64,000 nucleotides of DNA, taken from Klebsiella quasipneumoniae subsp. quasipneumoniae. Lineage in GTDB: Bacteria; Pseudomonadota; Gammaproteobacteria; Enterobacterales; Enterobacteriaceae. The DNA is taken from contig NZ_CP084876.1 of assembly GCF_020525925.1 (NCBI RefSeq), positions 5,279,480 through 5,343,479 on the forward strand, written 5' to 3'. Both the position numbers and the translations under genes were made by a program. The notes under the pieces were generated by a model. The model searched no databases and was not told the origin of the DNA. It was given only the letters and a program-made list of their open reading frames with translations. Of this stretch, positions 40,125 through 55,274 are shown piece by piece (position 1 is the stretch's first letter; each line of letters opens with the position of its first letter).

Positions 40125-40544
40125 ATGGCAATGACTTACCACCTGGACGTCGTCAGCGCAGAGAAACAAATGTTCTCTGGTCTGGTCGAGAAAATCCAGG
40201 TAACGGGTAGCGAAGGTGAACTGGGTATTTACCCGGGGCACGCGCCGCTGCTCACCGCCATTAAGCCTGGTATGATTCGCATCGTTAAGCAGCACGGTCA
40301 CGAAGAATTTATCTACCTGTCAGGCGGCATTCTTGAAGTGCAGCCGGGTAGCACGACCGTCCTGGCGGATACCGCAATTCGTGGCCAGGATCTCGACGAA
40401 GCGCGAGCCCTGGAAGCGAAACGTAAGGCTGAAGAGCACATTAAGAGCTCTCATGGTGACGTGGATTACGCTCAGGCGTCCGCGGAACTGGCCAAAGCGA
40501 TCGCTAAACTGCGCGTTATCGAGTTGACCAAAAAAGCGATGTAA
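40125..40544 (+). CDS. atpC: ATP synthase F1 subunit epsilon
   Basis: This 139-residue subunit has an N-terminal beta-sandwich ([36 protein letters not shown]) and a C-terminal two-helix inhibitory arm ([17 protein letters not shown]). It is the last gene of the operon, followed by a strong terminator. Confidence 0.98.
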   Translation: MAMTYHLDVVSAEKQMFSGLVEKIQVTGSEGELGIYPGHAPLLTAIKPGMIRIVKQHGHEEFIYLSGGILEVQPGSTTVLADTAIRGQDLDEARALEAKRKAEEHIKSSHGDVDYAQASAELAKAIAKLRVIELTKKAM

Positions 40545-40559
40545 CACCGGCTTGAACGT

Positions 40560-40596
40560 AAAAAGCCAGTCTGGTTTCCAGGCTGGCTTTTTTTAT
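40560..40596 (+). terminator. atp operon terminator
   Basis: AAAGCCAGTCTGG and CCAGGCTGGCTTT pair with one G-U wobble around a 3-base loop and are followed by a T-run, 17 bp after the atpC stop. Confidence 0.9.
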
Positions 40597-40687
40597 GGCC
40601 AGCTGCTGACGAGCGGATGAAGTGAAAACAGAGTTCACCCTTAATTGTTATTGATTAGTTAAATGATGAAGCGTAGACTCTGTTTTA

Positions 40688-40703
40688 TGTGATGTGTGTC
40701 ACA
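40688..40703. promoter_or_regulatory. Perfect CRP-type palindrome in the atpC-glmU spacer
   Basis: TGTGATGTGTGTCACA is a full TGTGA-N6-TCACA match, and its flanks extend the symmetry (TTTTA on the left, TAAAA on the right). It lies 43 bp upstream of a small ORF. The exact promoter it serves is not clear: TAAAAT (40704-40709) or TATCAA (40715-40720) could be -10 boxes, and neither places CRP at a textbook class I or II distance. Confidence 0.7.
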
Positions 40704-40745
40704 TAAAATAGCGTTATCAAATTGCACCTGCGTCAGGAATTCATC

Positions 40746-40796
40746 ATGAAACTGTTCCATAAAATCATCGCTAAATTTAGCGTCCTGAGCTTCTAA
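40746..40796 (+). CDS. Possible 16-residue micro-ORF between atpC and glmU
   Basis: The frame encodes MKLFHKIIAKFSVLSF and stops with TAA. CAGGA at 40734-40738 is a good ribosome binding site 7 bp upstream of the ATG. The peptide is cationic and hydrophobic and could form an amphipathic helix. It sits between a CRP-type palindrome and an intrinsic terminator. I do not recognise it. It could be a small membrane peptide, a leader peptide, or part of a small RNA. Coding is not proven. Confidence 0.4.
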   Translation: MKLFHKIIAKFSVLSF

Positions 40797-40873
40797 GCTC
40801 CGCGCTATCTCCCCCGCTGACACGACGTATCGCCCATCAAAACGACAACACTGGCGATGTGAAACCGGGCAAA

Positions 40874-40904
40874 GAAGGTCACCTGACGGTGGCCTTTCGT
40901 TTTT
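40874..40904 (+). terminator. Intrinsic terminator after the micro-ORF
   Basis: AAGGTCACC (40875-40883) pairs with GGTGGCCTT (40888-40896), with one G-U wobble and a 4-base loop, and is followed by TCGTTTTT. It would end a transcript of about 170-200 nt starting near the CRP site. Confidence 0.75.
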
Positions 40905-41240
40905 AATCACTACATCAATCACTTTGCCGCCCTCCCCCCGCCAGCGACTGGCGACGATTATCCTGGTTCTTCCCGCTATGGGTGCTGAAAACCGCTTTCC
41001 GCAGCGGCTTTATTCAGGTGGCGAAAAAACAGCAAAAGCAGTGAGATAGTCAATGATTATCCTCCCTACCCTCCTTTTTCAGCGTTAAACTGATTTGCAG
41101 TGGTTAAAAATAGCGTCATAAAATGGTGTATAGCGGTGAGCCTGGACGTTTTCTCCACGTCTCGTTTTATGATGAAAAATATGTAGAAATTTCAACGTGA
41201 AAGGCTTTTACTTTTCGTTCTAACTACCGTCAGGATGAGT
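40905..41240 (+). promoter_or_regulatory. Upstream region of glmU
   Basis: This 336-bp stretch must hold the glmUS promoters. It has an A/T-rich segment (41060-41220) and SD AGGA just before glmU. E. coli has NagC control here, but I could not place a NagC site. An open frame ending at 41044 (WVLKTAFRSGFIQVAKKQQ, preceded by WFFPL) has coding-like composition but no usable start. Confidence 0.5.
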
Positions 41241-42611
41241 ATGTCAAATAGTGCGATGAGCGTGGTTATCCTTGCCGCAGGCAAAGGGACCCGCATGTAT
41301 TCCGATCTTCCTAAGGTGCTGCATACCCTGGCCGGGAAGCCAATGGTGCAGCATGTCATTGATGCCGCTAACGATTTAGGCGCATGTGCGGTACACCTGG
41401 TGTACGGCCACGGCGGCGATCTGCTGCGTCAGACGCTGCATGAAGACAACCTGAACTGGGTGCTGCAGGCCGAGCAGCTAGGAACCGGGCACGCCATGCA
41501 GCAGGCGGCGCCGTTCTTCAATGATGATGAAGACATCCTGATGCTCTACGGCGACGTGCCGCTGATCTCCGTCGAGACGCTACAGCGCCTGCGCGCCGCG
41601 AAACCGCAGGGCGGGATTGGTCTGCTGACGGTGAAGCTGGATGATCCAACCGGCTATGGCCGCATTACCCGTGAGAATGGCCAGGTGACAGGCATCGTTG
41701 AGCACAAAGATGCCAGCGAGACGCAGCGCCAGATTCAGGAAATTAACACCGGGATCCTGATCGCCGGCGGAGCAGATCTCAAGCGCTGGCTTGCGAAGCT
41801 CACCAATAACAACGCCCAGGGCGAATACTACATCACCGATATCATCGCCATGGCGCATCAGGAAGGTCACGAGATCGTTGCCGTGCATCCCCAGCGCCTG
41901 AGCGAAGTCGAAGGCGTCAACAATCGCCTGCAGCTTGCGCGCCTGGAGCGCGTCTACCAGGCTGAGCAAGCGGAAAAGCTGCTGCTGGCGGGGGTGATGT
42001 TGCGCGATCCGGCGCGTTTCGATCTGCGCGGTACGCTGCAGCACGGGCGCGATGTGGAGATCGATACTAACGTTATTCTGCAAGGCCGCGTCGTGCTGGG
42101 CGATCGCGTGAAAATCGGCGCCGGCTGTGTGATTAAAAACAGCACTATCGGCGATGATTGCGAAATCAGCCCCTACAGCGTGGTGGAAGATGCCCAGCTG
42201 CAGGCGGCCTGCACCATCGGCCCATTTGCCCGTCTGCGCCCGGGCGCCGAACTGCTGGAAGGCGCCCACGTTGGCAACTTCGTGGAAATGAAAAAGGCGC
42301 GTCTCGGCAAAGGCTCCAAGGCGGGTCATCTGACCTATCTGGGCGATGCGGAGATCGGTGATAACGTCAATATCGGCGCGGGCACCATCACCTGCAACTA
42401 TGATGGCGCGAATAAACATAAAACGATTATTGGCGATGATGTCTTTGTCGGCTCGGATACCCAGCTAGTGGCCCCGGTCACGGTAGGCAACGGTGTCACG
42501 ATCGCCGCCGGCACCACCGTCACACGCAATATCGCCGATAACGAACTGGTGTTGAGCCGCGTACCGCAGGTCCACAAACAGGGCTGGCAGCGTCCGGTGA
42601 AGAAAAAATAA
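41241..42611 (+). CDS. glmU: GlmU, bifunctional UDP-GlcNAc pyrophosphorylase/GlcN-1-P acetyltransferase
   Basis: This 456-residue enzyme catalyses the last two steps to UDP-N-acetylglucosamine for peptidoglycan and LPS. The N-terminal uridylyltransferase has [18 protein letters not shown] near residue 12, and [11 protein letters not shown] and YGDVPL follow. The C-terminal half is a left-handed beta helix of hexapeptide repeats ending in the acetyltransferase site ([27 protein letters not shown] near 330-360). The start is ATG 41241, because AGGA at 41232-41235 is correctly spaced for it and not for the ATG at 41235; this also gives the E. coli length. Confidence 0.97.
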   Translation: MSNSAMSVVILAAGKGTRMYSDLPKVLHTLAGKPMVQHVIDAANDLGACAVHLVYGHGGDLLRQTLHEDNLNWVLQAEQLGTGHAMQQAAPFFNDDEDILMLYGDVPLISVETLQRLRAAKPQGGIGLLTVKLDDPTGYGRITRENGQVTGIVEHKDASETQRQIQEINTGILIAGGADLKRWLAKLTNNNAQGEYYITDIIAMAHQEGHEIVAVHPQRLSEVEGVNNRLQLARLERVYQAEQAEKLLLAGVMLRDPARFDLRGTLQHGRDVEIDTNVILQGRVVLGDRVKIGAGCVIKNSTIGDDCEISPYSVVEDAQLQAACTIGPFARLRPGAELLEGAHVGNFVEMKKARLGKGSKAGHLTYLGDAEIGDNVNIGAGTITCNYDGANKHKTIIGDDVFVGSDTQLVAPVTVGNGVTIAAGTTVTRNIADNELVLSRVPQVHKQGWQRPVKKK

Positions 42612-42797
42612 ACAGGATTGTCGCCGGGGGTGAAAAACGCCCGGCGAACCAGGATGAGAGGGTCAATATAGATCCCCGTCCGCAGGCAGTACCATAACAA
42701 TAACCCCACTCTCTACAAGGCTCGGGGCGCCCGGAAAACGGGCAAATACAGGTCAGCGACAACGCATGGCATATCGCCATTATCAGGAAATTTAACT
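42612..42797 (+). promoter_or_regulatory. glmU-glmS intercistronic leader
   Basis: A strong hairpin TCGCCGGG/CCCGGCGA lies at 42621-42628 and 42640-42647, just after glmU. In E. coli, RNase E cuts the glmUS mRNA at the glmU stop, and the sRNA GlmZ pairs with the glmS leader to activate translation. The 186-bp length fits that arrangement, but I did not map the pairing. Confidence 0.5.
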
Positions 42798-44627
42798 ATG
42801 TGTGGAATTGTTGGCGCAGTCGCGCAGCGTGATATTGCTGAAATCCTTCTCGAAGGTTTACGTCGTCTGGAATACCGTGGCTATGACTCTGCCGGTCTGG
42901 CGGTAGTCGACAGCGAAGGTCATATGACCCGCGTGCGTCGCCTGGGTAAGGTACAGATGCTGGCTCAGGCGGTCGAAGAGCAACCGTTACACGGTGGTAC
43001 CGGGATCGCCCATACTCGTTGGGCGACGCACGGCGAACCGTCTGAGAGCAATGCGCATCCGCATGTTTCTGAACACATTGTGGTGGTCCATAACGGGATC
43101 ATCGAAAACCACGAGCCGCTGCGCGCACTGCTGCAGTCTCGCGGCTATGTCTTCGTCACTGAGACCGATACCGAAGTTATCGCCCATCTGGTGCACTGGG
43201 AGCTGGAACAAGGTGGTACCTTACGTGAAGCCGTGCTGCGCGCCATCCCGCAGCTGCGCGGCGCCTACGGCACCGTCATCATGGATACCCGCGACCCGGG
43301 AACTCTGCTGGCGGCCCGCTCCGGTAGCCCACTGGTTATCGGTCTGGGCATGGGGGAAAACTTTATCGCCTCCGACCAGCTGGCGCTGCTGCCGGTTACC
43401 CGCCGCTTCATCTTCCTCGAAGAGGGCGATATTGCGGAAGTGACTCGTCGCTCGGTGGTGATTTTCGATAAATCCGCTGCGCAAGTGAAGCGCCAGGAGA
43501 TCGAATCCAATCTGCAGTATGACGCCGGCGATAAAGGTATCTATCGCCACTATATGCAGAAAGAGATTTTCGAACAGCCGAACGCGATTAAGAACACCCT
43601 GACCGGGCGTATCAGCCACGGCGAAGTCGATCTCAGCGAGCTGGGGCCGAACGCCAATGAAATGCTGGCTCAGGTCGAACATATTCAGATTGTTGCCTGC
43701 GGGACCTCCTATAACTCCGGGATGGTCTCCCGCTACTGGTTTGAAGCGTTAGCCGGCGTGCCGTGCGATGTGGAAATCGCCTCCGAATTCCGCTATCGCA
43801 AGTCCGCGGTGCGTCGTAACAGCCTGATGATCACCCTTTCCCAGTCCGGTGAAACTGCCGATACGCTGGCGGCGCTGCGATTGTCGAAAGAGCTGGGCTA
43901 TCTCGGCTCGCTGGCCATCTGCAACGTGCCGGGCTCGTCGCTGGTGCGCGAATCCGATCTGGCGCTGATGACCAAAGCCGGAACGGAAATTGGCGTGGCC
44001 TCGACCAAGGCCTTTACCACTCAGCTGACGGTGCTGCTGATGCTGGTGGCGAAACTGGCGCGATTGAAAGGTCAGGATGCGTCCATTGAGCATGATATCG
44101 TCCACGGCCTGCAGGCGCTGCCGAGTCGTATCGAGCAGATGCTCTCTCAGGACAAGCGTATTGAGCAGCTGGCAGAGCGTTTCTCTGATAAGCACCATGC
44201 GCTGTTCCTCGGCCGCGGCGATCAGTATCCGATCGCCATGGAAGGGGCGCTGAAGCTGAAAGAGATCTCCTACATTCACGCGGAAGCCTACGCGGCGGGC
44301 GAGCTGAAGCACGGCCCGCTGGCGCTGATTGATGCGGAAATGCCGGTGATCGTGGTGGCGCCGAACAACGAGCTGCTGGAAAAACTGAAATCCAACATCG
44401 AAGAAGTTCGCGCCCGCGGCGGTGAGCTGTACGTCTTCGCCGACGGTGACGCCGGCTTCAACGGCAGCGACAACATGCACATCATTGAGATGCCGCATGT
44501 CGAAGAGACCATCGCCCCCATCTTCTACACCGTGCCGCTGCAGCTGCTGGCTTATCACGTTGCGCTGATCAAAGGCACAGACGTTGATCAGCCGCGTAAC
44601 CTGGCGAAATCGGTCACGGTTGAGTAA
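42798..44627 (+). CDS. glmS: Glucosamine-6-phosphate synthase (glutamine-dependent)
   Basis: This 609-residue enzyme makes glucosamine-6-P from fructose-6-P and glutamine. The N-terminal Ntn glutaminase starts [12 protein letters not shown] with the nucleophile Cys after Met removal, and [10 protein letters not shown] near 75-82 lines the site. Two SIS domains follow ([14 protein letters not shown] near 300, [13 protein letters not shown] near 348, HGPLALID near 505). The C-terminus KSVTVE is the usual one. It is co-transcribed with glmU. Confidence 0.98.
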   Translation: MCGIVGAVAQRDIAEILLEGLRRLEYRGYDSAGLAVVDSEGHMTRVRRLGKVQMLAQAVEEQPLHGGTGIAHTRWATHGEPSESNAHPHVSEHIVVVHNGIIENHEPLRALLQSRGYVFVTETDTEVIAHLVHWELEQGGTLREAVLRAIPQLRGAYGTVIMDTRDPGTLLAARSGSPLVIGLGMGENFIASDQLALLPVTRRFIFLEEGDIAEVTRRSVVIFDKSAAQVKRQEIESNLQYDAGDKGIYRHYMQKEIFEQPNAIKNTLTGRISHGEVDLSELGPNANEMLAQVEHIQIVACGTSYNSGMVSRYWFEALAGVPCDVEIASEFRYRKSAVRRNSLMITLSQSGETADTLAALRLSKELGYLGSLAICNVPGSSLVRESDLALMTKAGTEIGVASTKAFTTQLTVLLMLVAKLARLKGQDASIEHDIVHGLQALPSRIEQMLSQDKRIEQLAERFSDKHHALFLGRGDQYPIAMEGALKLKEISYIHAEAYAAGELKHGPLALIDAEMPVIVVAPNNELLEKLKSNIEEVRARGGELYVFADGDAGFNGSDNMHIIEMPHVEETIAPIFYTVPLQLLAYHVALIKGTDVDQPRNLAKSVTVE

Positions 44628-44644
44628 CGTATTACCTCTTTTGC

Positions 44645-44673
44645 AAAGGGCTGCCGGCGGTGGCCCTTTTTTA
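44645..44673 (+). terminator. glmUS terminator
   Basis: AAAGGGC and GCCCTTTT close a GC-rich hairpin with an inner CCGGCGG loop and are followed by a T-run 18 bp after glmS. Confidence 0.85.
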
Positions 44674-44860
44674 TTTTCACCTGCTGTTTTTCGCCGATCT
44701 TGTGCGCAATATGTGGGATGGCGATAGACGACAAACGATCGTTTTGCACTGCGATTTGGTTGTCATAAAAAGAAAATTATTCCGTCATTGTATGGTCATG
44801 CTTGCAGATAACCGTTTGAGTTATAAGCGTATTATTTGACGCAAAATCCCGTCTCCCGGC

Positions 44861-44900
44861 CTGTCATAAAACTGTCATAATTCGTACATTTTACTGTCAC
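44861..44900 (+). promoter_or_regulatory. Tandem Pho boxes upstream of pstS
   Basis: The first box, CTGTCATAAAACTGTCATA (44861-44879), is a near-perfect PhoB site made of two 7-mers. A second, weaker box follows with the ACTGTCAC half at 44893-44900. They lie about 70-105 bp upstream of pstS, so PhoB activation under low phosphate is expected. Confidence 0.92.
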
Positions 44901-44927
44901 CTCTTTGACCTATTTTGCTCACCATAG

Positions 44928-46007
<1,080 letters not shown>

Positions 46008-46027
46008 CAGTAGATTTTTGACGAAGA

Positions 46028-46097
46028 TGGCGGGGGCGTTCAGCGCTGCCCGCCCTACGGTTCAGACTGTAGGCCCGGAAGCGAACGCCACCGGGCA
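46028..46097. repeat. Pair of inverted REP units between pstS and pstC
   Basis: Two facing units lie in the 127-bp pstS-pstC gap: GGCGGGGGCG...CGCCCTACG and CTGTAGGCCCGG...CCGGGCA, joined by GGTTCAGACT. Such BIME-like pairs after a periplasmic binding-protein gene often stabilise the upstream mRNA, which would raise PstS over the membrane subunits (inference). Confidence 0.65.
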
Positions 46098-46131
46098 TTT
46101 ATTCGAACAAGCTTTAATACGTAAAGAGTAA

Positions 46132-48803
<2,672 letters not shown>

Positions 48804-48853
48804 TTTGCCCTTGTGCTTTCAGGCTCTCACCAGTTGGGCAATCAGGAGACACC

Positions 48854-49579
48854 ATGGACAACCTAAATCTTAACAAACATATTTCCGGCCAGTTCAACGC
48901 TGAACTGGAGTATATCCGCACCCAGGTGATGACCATGGGTGGGCTGGTGGAGCAACAGCTTTCTGATGCGATCACCGCCATGCATAACCAGGACAGCGAT
49001 CTGGCGAAACGCGTGATTGACGGCGACAAGCAGGTCAACATGATGGAAGTGGCGATCGATGAAGCCTGCGTGCGCATCATCGCCAAGCGCCAGCCGACCG
49101 CCAGCGACCTGCGCCTGGTGATGGCGATCATCAAGACCATCGCTGAGCTGGAACGCATTGGCGACGTGGCGGATAAAATCTGCCGTACCGCGCTGGAGAA
49201 GTTTTCCCAGCAGCACCAGCCGCTGCTGGTGAGCCTCGAATCGCTGGGCCGCCATACGGTGCAGATGCTGCATGACGTGCTGGATGCCTTCGCGCGTATG
49301 GATCTCGACGAGGCGGTACGTATCTATCGCGAAGACAAGAAAGTCGACCAGGAGTATGAAGGCATCGTGCGTCAGCTGATGACCTACATGATGGAAGACT
49401 CGCGCACTATCCCCAGCGTTCTGACGGCGCTGTTCTGCGCGCGCTCCATCGAACGTATCGGCGACCGCTGCCAGAATATTTGCGAATATATTTTCTACTT
49501 CGTCAAAGGCCAGGATTTCCGTCATGTGGGCGGCGATGAACTGGATAAACTGCTCGCCGGGAAAGATCCGAAAGAGTAA
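48854..49579 (+). CDS. phoU: PhoU, negative regulator of the Pho regulon
   Basis: This 241-residue protein is made of two three-helix bundles. The metal-cluster motifs are [17 protein letters not shown] and [14 protein letters not shown] in the first repeat and [20 protein letters not shown] in the second. It keeps PhoR in its phosphatase state when phosphate is sufficient. ATG 48854 ([15 protein letters not shown]) after CAGGAGAC is the proper start. An earlier frame opening at 48800 overlaps pstB and is not used. Confidence 0.97.
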   Translation: MDNLNLNKHISGQFNAELEYIRTQVMTMGGLVEQQLSDAITAMHNQDSDLAKRVIDGDKQVNMMEVAIDEACVRIIAKRQPTASDLRLVMAIIKTIAELERIGDVADKICRTALEKFSQQHQPLLVSLESLGRHTVQMLHDVLDAFARMDLDEAVRIYREDKKVDQEYEGIVRQLMTYMMEDSRTIPSVLTALFCARSIERIGDRCQNICEYIFYFVKGQDFRHVGGDELDKLLAGKDPKE

Positions 49580-49580
49580 T

Positions 49581-49631
49581 AATCATTTTGTCTAATTCTG
49601 ATAAATGGATTTATCAGAATTAGATATGATT
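49581..49631. repeat. Long palindrome after phoU
   Basis: TCTAATTCTGATAAA (49591-49605) pairs perfectly with TTTATCAGAATTAGA (49610-49624) over 15 bp around the loop TGGA. Outer arms AATCAT and ATGATT extend it. No run of T follows on either strand, so it is not a standard intrinsic terminator, although its position right after the pst-phoU operon suggests a 3'-end role. Confidence 0.8.
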
Positions 49632-49653
49632 CCTCCAGCGGCAGCGATATTGC

Positions 49654-49715
49654 TGCGATTATCGTCACAATTAACAGGCTGCCCGTTTGAGTTCTTCATT
49701 TTATCGCGTAACAAT
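49654..49715 (+). promoter_or_regulatory. bgl-type promoter with CRP site
   Basis: A CRP-like site TGCGATTATCGTCACA (49654-49669, one mismatch in the left arm) lies about 61 bp upstream of the expected start. The promoter has -35 TTGAGT (49687-49692) and -10 TAACAA (49709-49714). This is the layout of the E. coli bgl promoter, which is CRP-dependent and H-NS-silenced. Confidence 0.65.
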
Positions 49716-49758
49716 CAGTATCCACTGACTGAGCACGCAAGCTCAGAATGTTTTAAAC

Positions 49759-49827
49759 GGATTGTTACTGCGACAGCAGGCAAAACCTGATATTGCCCCC
49801 CCCACGGCGGCGATATCAGGTTTTTTT
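49759..49827 (+). promoter_or_regulatory. BglG-type antiterminator site 1 and terminator 1
   Basis: The RNA antiterminator (49759-49787) begins GGATTGTTACTGC and ends GCAGGCAAAACC, nearly the E. coli bgl leader site. It overlaps an intrinsic terminator whose stem AACCTGATATTGCC pairs with GGCGATATCAGGTT, followed by seven T. Binding of a dimeric BglG-family protein would prevent the terminator. Confidence 0.9.
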
Positions 49828-49852
49828 ATGCGCGCTAAGAATGACTTAATAA

Positions 49853-49929
49853 GGGTTGCTACCGCGATGCGCGGGCAAAACCTGAAGAGGATTATCTGTT
49901 TAGGCAGATCGTCTTCTTCGGGTTTTTTT
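49853..49929 (+). promoter_or_regulatory. BglG-type antiterminator site 2 and terminator 2
   Basis: A second site (49853-49882) reads GGGTTGCTACCGCG...CGCGGGCAAAACC and overlaps a terminator with stem CCTGAAGA/TCTTCGGG, an inner ATCTG/CAGAT hairpin and seven T. In E. coli the corresponding element lies between bglG and bglF. Here only 25 bp separate it from terminator 1. Confidence 0.85.
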
Positions 49930-50046
49930 GCTTTTTTCTCACCGCAAAAATAACAGCCCTCGCGCCCTTAAGCGGTATGGATACAGCTATTAGAACCCGC
50001 GCGATGCTTGTCGCTGTCGTATTTATTTATGCCAACACTTATATAA

Positions 50047-51687
<1,641 letters not shown>

Positions 51688-51695
51688 GACGATAA

Positions 51696-52892
<1,197 letters not shown>

Positions 52893-53055
52893 CCGGTGGG
52901 GGCGTTTAGCCCCCGCTTTCCACAAGTGAAGAAAGACAAGATGAAAGTGATTGCGTCCCAAGATGATGAAGAGATAGCCGGTCGCCAGCCGTCCTGTTCT
53001 GGGCTCGATCATAGCGCTACCTGCCAACCGTCGCCCGGTTGGGCGACGCCGGGGG

Positions 53056-53721
53056 CTAGCGAGTGATATCCCAACCGCGCGCTTTCCACAATGCCGGCAG
53101 CGCAGCCAGATCGGTAAAGGTCGTCACTTTGGGATGATCGATGGGCGGGTTGTGCGGATCGGCGCAGAAGTAGAACACCTCCATGCCGGCGGCTATTCCC
53201 GATTGTGCACCTGCCCTGGAATCATCAACCAGAATACAGTTCTCAACGTTAACGCTCATCGCCTTTGCGGCATGAAACATCAGCGCCGGATCGGGTTTCC
53301 AGCGCTGAATATCGTAGCCGCTGTATAACCGGTCAGCGAAATGGTGCAGCAGGCCGGTGCGGCCGAGAGAGTGTTGCATCTTACTGACCGGGCCATTGGA
53401 AACCACGCACATCGGGACGCTTACCGCATCCAGCAGCGCCTGGGCTCCGGCAATCACCTCCAGTTCGCTATCAAACAGGCGGGCGACTTCCGCACGGTAA
53501 ATCGGCTCCAGAGTGGCCTTTTGCAGGTTAACGCCATGCTCGGCGTTGATGGTGTCGATTATTTCGTACAGCTTTACGCCTTTGAAGCGCTTAAAAATCT
53601 CTGCCAGCTCCAGCGTAATGCCAAATTCCTGGAACATGTGCACGTAGGCGCGGGAGCAAATCACCTCGCTGTCGACCAGCGTGCCGTCACAGTCAAAAAA
53701 TACTGCTTCTGGTTGAGTCAT
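53056..53721 (-). CDS. yieH: YieH, HAD-superfamily sugar phosphatase (6-phosphogluconate phosphatase)
   Basis: This 221-residue HAD hydrolase has motif I FFDCDGTLVDSE near residue 8 with the nucleophile Asp, motif II VVSNGPVSKMQ near 107, motif III Lys in WKPDP near 141, and motif IV ILVDDSRAG near 164. E. coli YieH acts on 6-phosphogluconate and purine-related phosphates in vitro. It is divergent from adeP. Confidence 0.92.
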   Translation of the reverse strand: MTQPEAVFFDCDGTLVDSEVICSRAYVHMFQEFGITLELAEIFKRFKGVKLYEIIDTINAEHGVNLQKATLEPIYRAEVARLFDSELEVIAGAQALLDAVSVPMCVVSNGPVSKMQHSLGRTGLLHHFADRLYSGYDIQRWKPDPALMFHAAKAMSVNVENCILVDDSRAGAQSGIAAGMEVFYFCADPHNPPIDHPKVTTFTDLAALPALWKARGWDITR

Positions 53722-53771
53722 AGCTATTCCATATTAACAAGTTTAACGTTTTCGTCATGTCCAATACCGCG

Positions 53772-53787
53772 ACGCAATCGTTGCCGT
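53772..53787. promoter_or_regulatory. PurR-like operator upstream of adeP
   Basis: ACGCAATCGTTGCCGT matches 13 of 16 bases of the PurR consensus ACGCAAACGTTTGCGT, about 105 bp upstream of adeP. E. coli adeP is reported as a PurR target. The call rests on similarity only. Confidence 0.45.
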
Positions 53788-53890
53788 ATAAGCAAAATAA
53801 ATGAAAAAAATTACCATACAACCGCGCCTGGTGCTGTAATTTGGTATAGGATAGCGTCGAATTTTCCCTCCTTACGTTCGGAAACCGATA

Positions 53891-55228
53891 ATGAGTCAAC
53901 AACAAACCAGCCAGTCTTCTGGCCAGGGTCTGCTGGAGCGCGTATTTAAACTGCGCGAGCACGGCACCACGGTGCGCACGGAAGCCATCGCCGGTTTCAC
54001 CACGTTCCTGACGATGGTGTATATCGTTTTTGTTAACCCACAAATTCTTGGCGTAGCGGGCATGGATACCAGCGCCGTGTTTGTGACCACCTGTCTGATT
54101 GCCGCTTTCGGCAGTATCCTGATGGGGCTGTTCGCGAACCTGCCGGTCGCCCTGGCGCCGGCGATGGGCCTGAATGCCTTTTTCGCCTTTGTGGTGGTGC
54201 AGGCGATGGGCCTGCCGTGGCAGGTCGGGATGGGCGCGATTTTCTGGGGCGCCGTCGGCCTGCTGCTGCTGACGATCTTCCGCGTACGCTACTGGATGAT
54301 CGCCAATATTCCGCTGAGCCTGCGCGTGGGCATCACCAGCGGTATCGGTCTGTTTATCGGTATGATGGGCCTGAAGAACGCCGGGGTTATCGTCGCAAAC
54401 CCGGAAACGCTGGTCAGCATTGGTCATTTGACCTCCCACAGCGTGCTGCTGGGCGTGCTGGGCTTCTTTATCATCGCGATTCTGGCGTCGCGCAACATTC
54501 ATGCCGCGGTTCTGGTCTCTATCGTGGTGACCACCCTGCTGGGCTGGATGCTGGGTGATGTACACTACACCGGAATCGTCTCGGCGCCGCCGAGCGTGAC
54601 TTCGGTGATCGGTCATGTCGATCTGGCGGGCTCCCTGAATCTGGGCCTGGCCGGGGTGATCTTCTCCTTTATGCTGGTCAACCTGTTTGACTCCTCCGGG
54701 ACGCTCATCGGCGTGACGGATAAAGCGGGTCTGGCGGACGCCAACGGTAAATTCCCGCGCATGAAGCAGGCGCTGTTTGTCGATAGCGTCTCGTCGGTGG
54801 CAGGCTCCTTCATCGGCACCTCGTCGGTAACAGCGTATATCGAATCCTCCTCCGGCGTTTCCGTGGGCGGGCGCACCGGCCTGACCGCCGTGGTCGTCGG
54901 TATCCTGTTCCTGCTGGTTATCTTCCTGTCTCCGCTGGCGGGGATGGTTCCGGCCTATGCGGCCGCCGGCGCGCTGATTTACGTCGGTGTGCTGATGACC
55001 TCAAGCCTGGCGCGCGTGAAGTGGGATGACCTGACGGAAGCGGTACCGGCGTTTATCACCGCGGTGATGATGCCGTTTAGCTTCTCGATCACCGAAGGCA
55101 TTGCCCTGGGCTTTATCTCCTACTGCGTGATGAAAATTGGCACCGGCCGTCTGCGCGACCTCAGCCCTTGCGTCATTATCGTCTCGCTGCTGTTTGTGCT
55201 GAAGATTGTCTTTATCGATGCACATTAA
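53891..55228 (+). CDS. adeP: AdeP (YieG/PurP), adenine:proton symporter
   Basis: This 445-residue AzgA-group purine permease has about 13-14 hydrophobic segments. The N-terminal block TEAIAGFTTFLTMVYIVFVNPQI is near residue 35, LAPAMGLNAFFAF near 88, and GTSSVTAYIESSSGVSVGGRTGLTAV near 310. E. coli AdeP is a high-affinity adenine importer. It is followed by a bidirectional terminator shared with chrR. Confidence 0.95.
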   Translation: MSQQQTSQSSGQGLLERVFKLREHGTTVRTEAIAGFTTFLTMVYIVFVNPQILGVAGMDTSAVFVTTCLIAAFGSILMGLFANLPVALAPAMGLNAFFAFVVVQAMGLPWQVGMGAIFWGAVGLLLLTIFRVRYWMIANIPLSLRVGITSGIGLFIGMMGLKNAGVIVANPETLVSIGHLTSHSVLLGVLGFFIIAILASRNIHAAVLVSIVVTTLLGWMLGDVHYTGIVSAPPSVTSVIGHVDLAGSLNLGLAGVIFSFMLVNLFDSSGTLIGVTDKAGLADANGKFPRMKQALFVDSVSSVAGSFIGTSSVTAYIESSSGVSVGGRTGLTAVVVGILFLLVIFLSPLAGMVPAYAAAGALIYVGVLMTSSLARVKWDDLTEAVPAFITAVMMPFSFSITEGIALGFISYCVMKIGTGRLRDLSPCVIIVSLLFVLKIVFIDAH

Positions 55229-55242
55229 TCCGCACGTATGAT

Positions 55243-55274
55243 GAAAAAGCCCGGCATCGCTGCCGGGCTTTTTT
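55243..55274. terminator. Bidirectional terminator between adeP and chrR
   Basis: AAAAAGCCCGGC and GCCGGGCTTTTTTT form a clean 12-bp hairpin with A and T tracts on the two sides, ending both convergent genes. Confidence 0.9.

Noticed and set aside
40977..41051. ATG-started 24-codon frame (MGAENRFPQRLYSGGEKTAK...)
   Set aside because: It has no ribosome binding site and an odd composition; the overlapping frame in another phase looks more protein-like.
49605..49953. Two short frames (about 60 codons each) in the bgl leader
   Set aside because: They are made of the palindrome, antiterminator and terminator sequences. Neither resembles the BglG N-terminus, so they are not remnants of bglG.
53693..54616. 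307-codon minus-strand frame
   Set aside because: It is antisense to adeP and crosses the yieH-adeP promoter region, with His/Arg/Gln-rich shadow composition.
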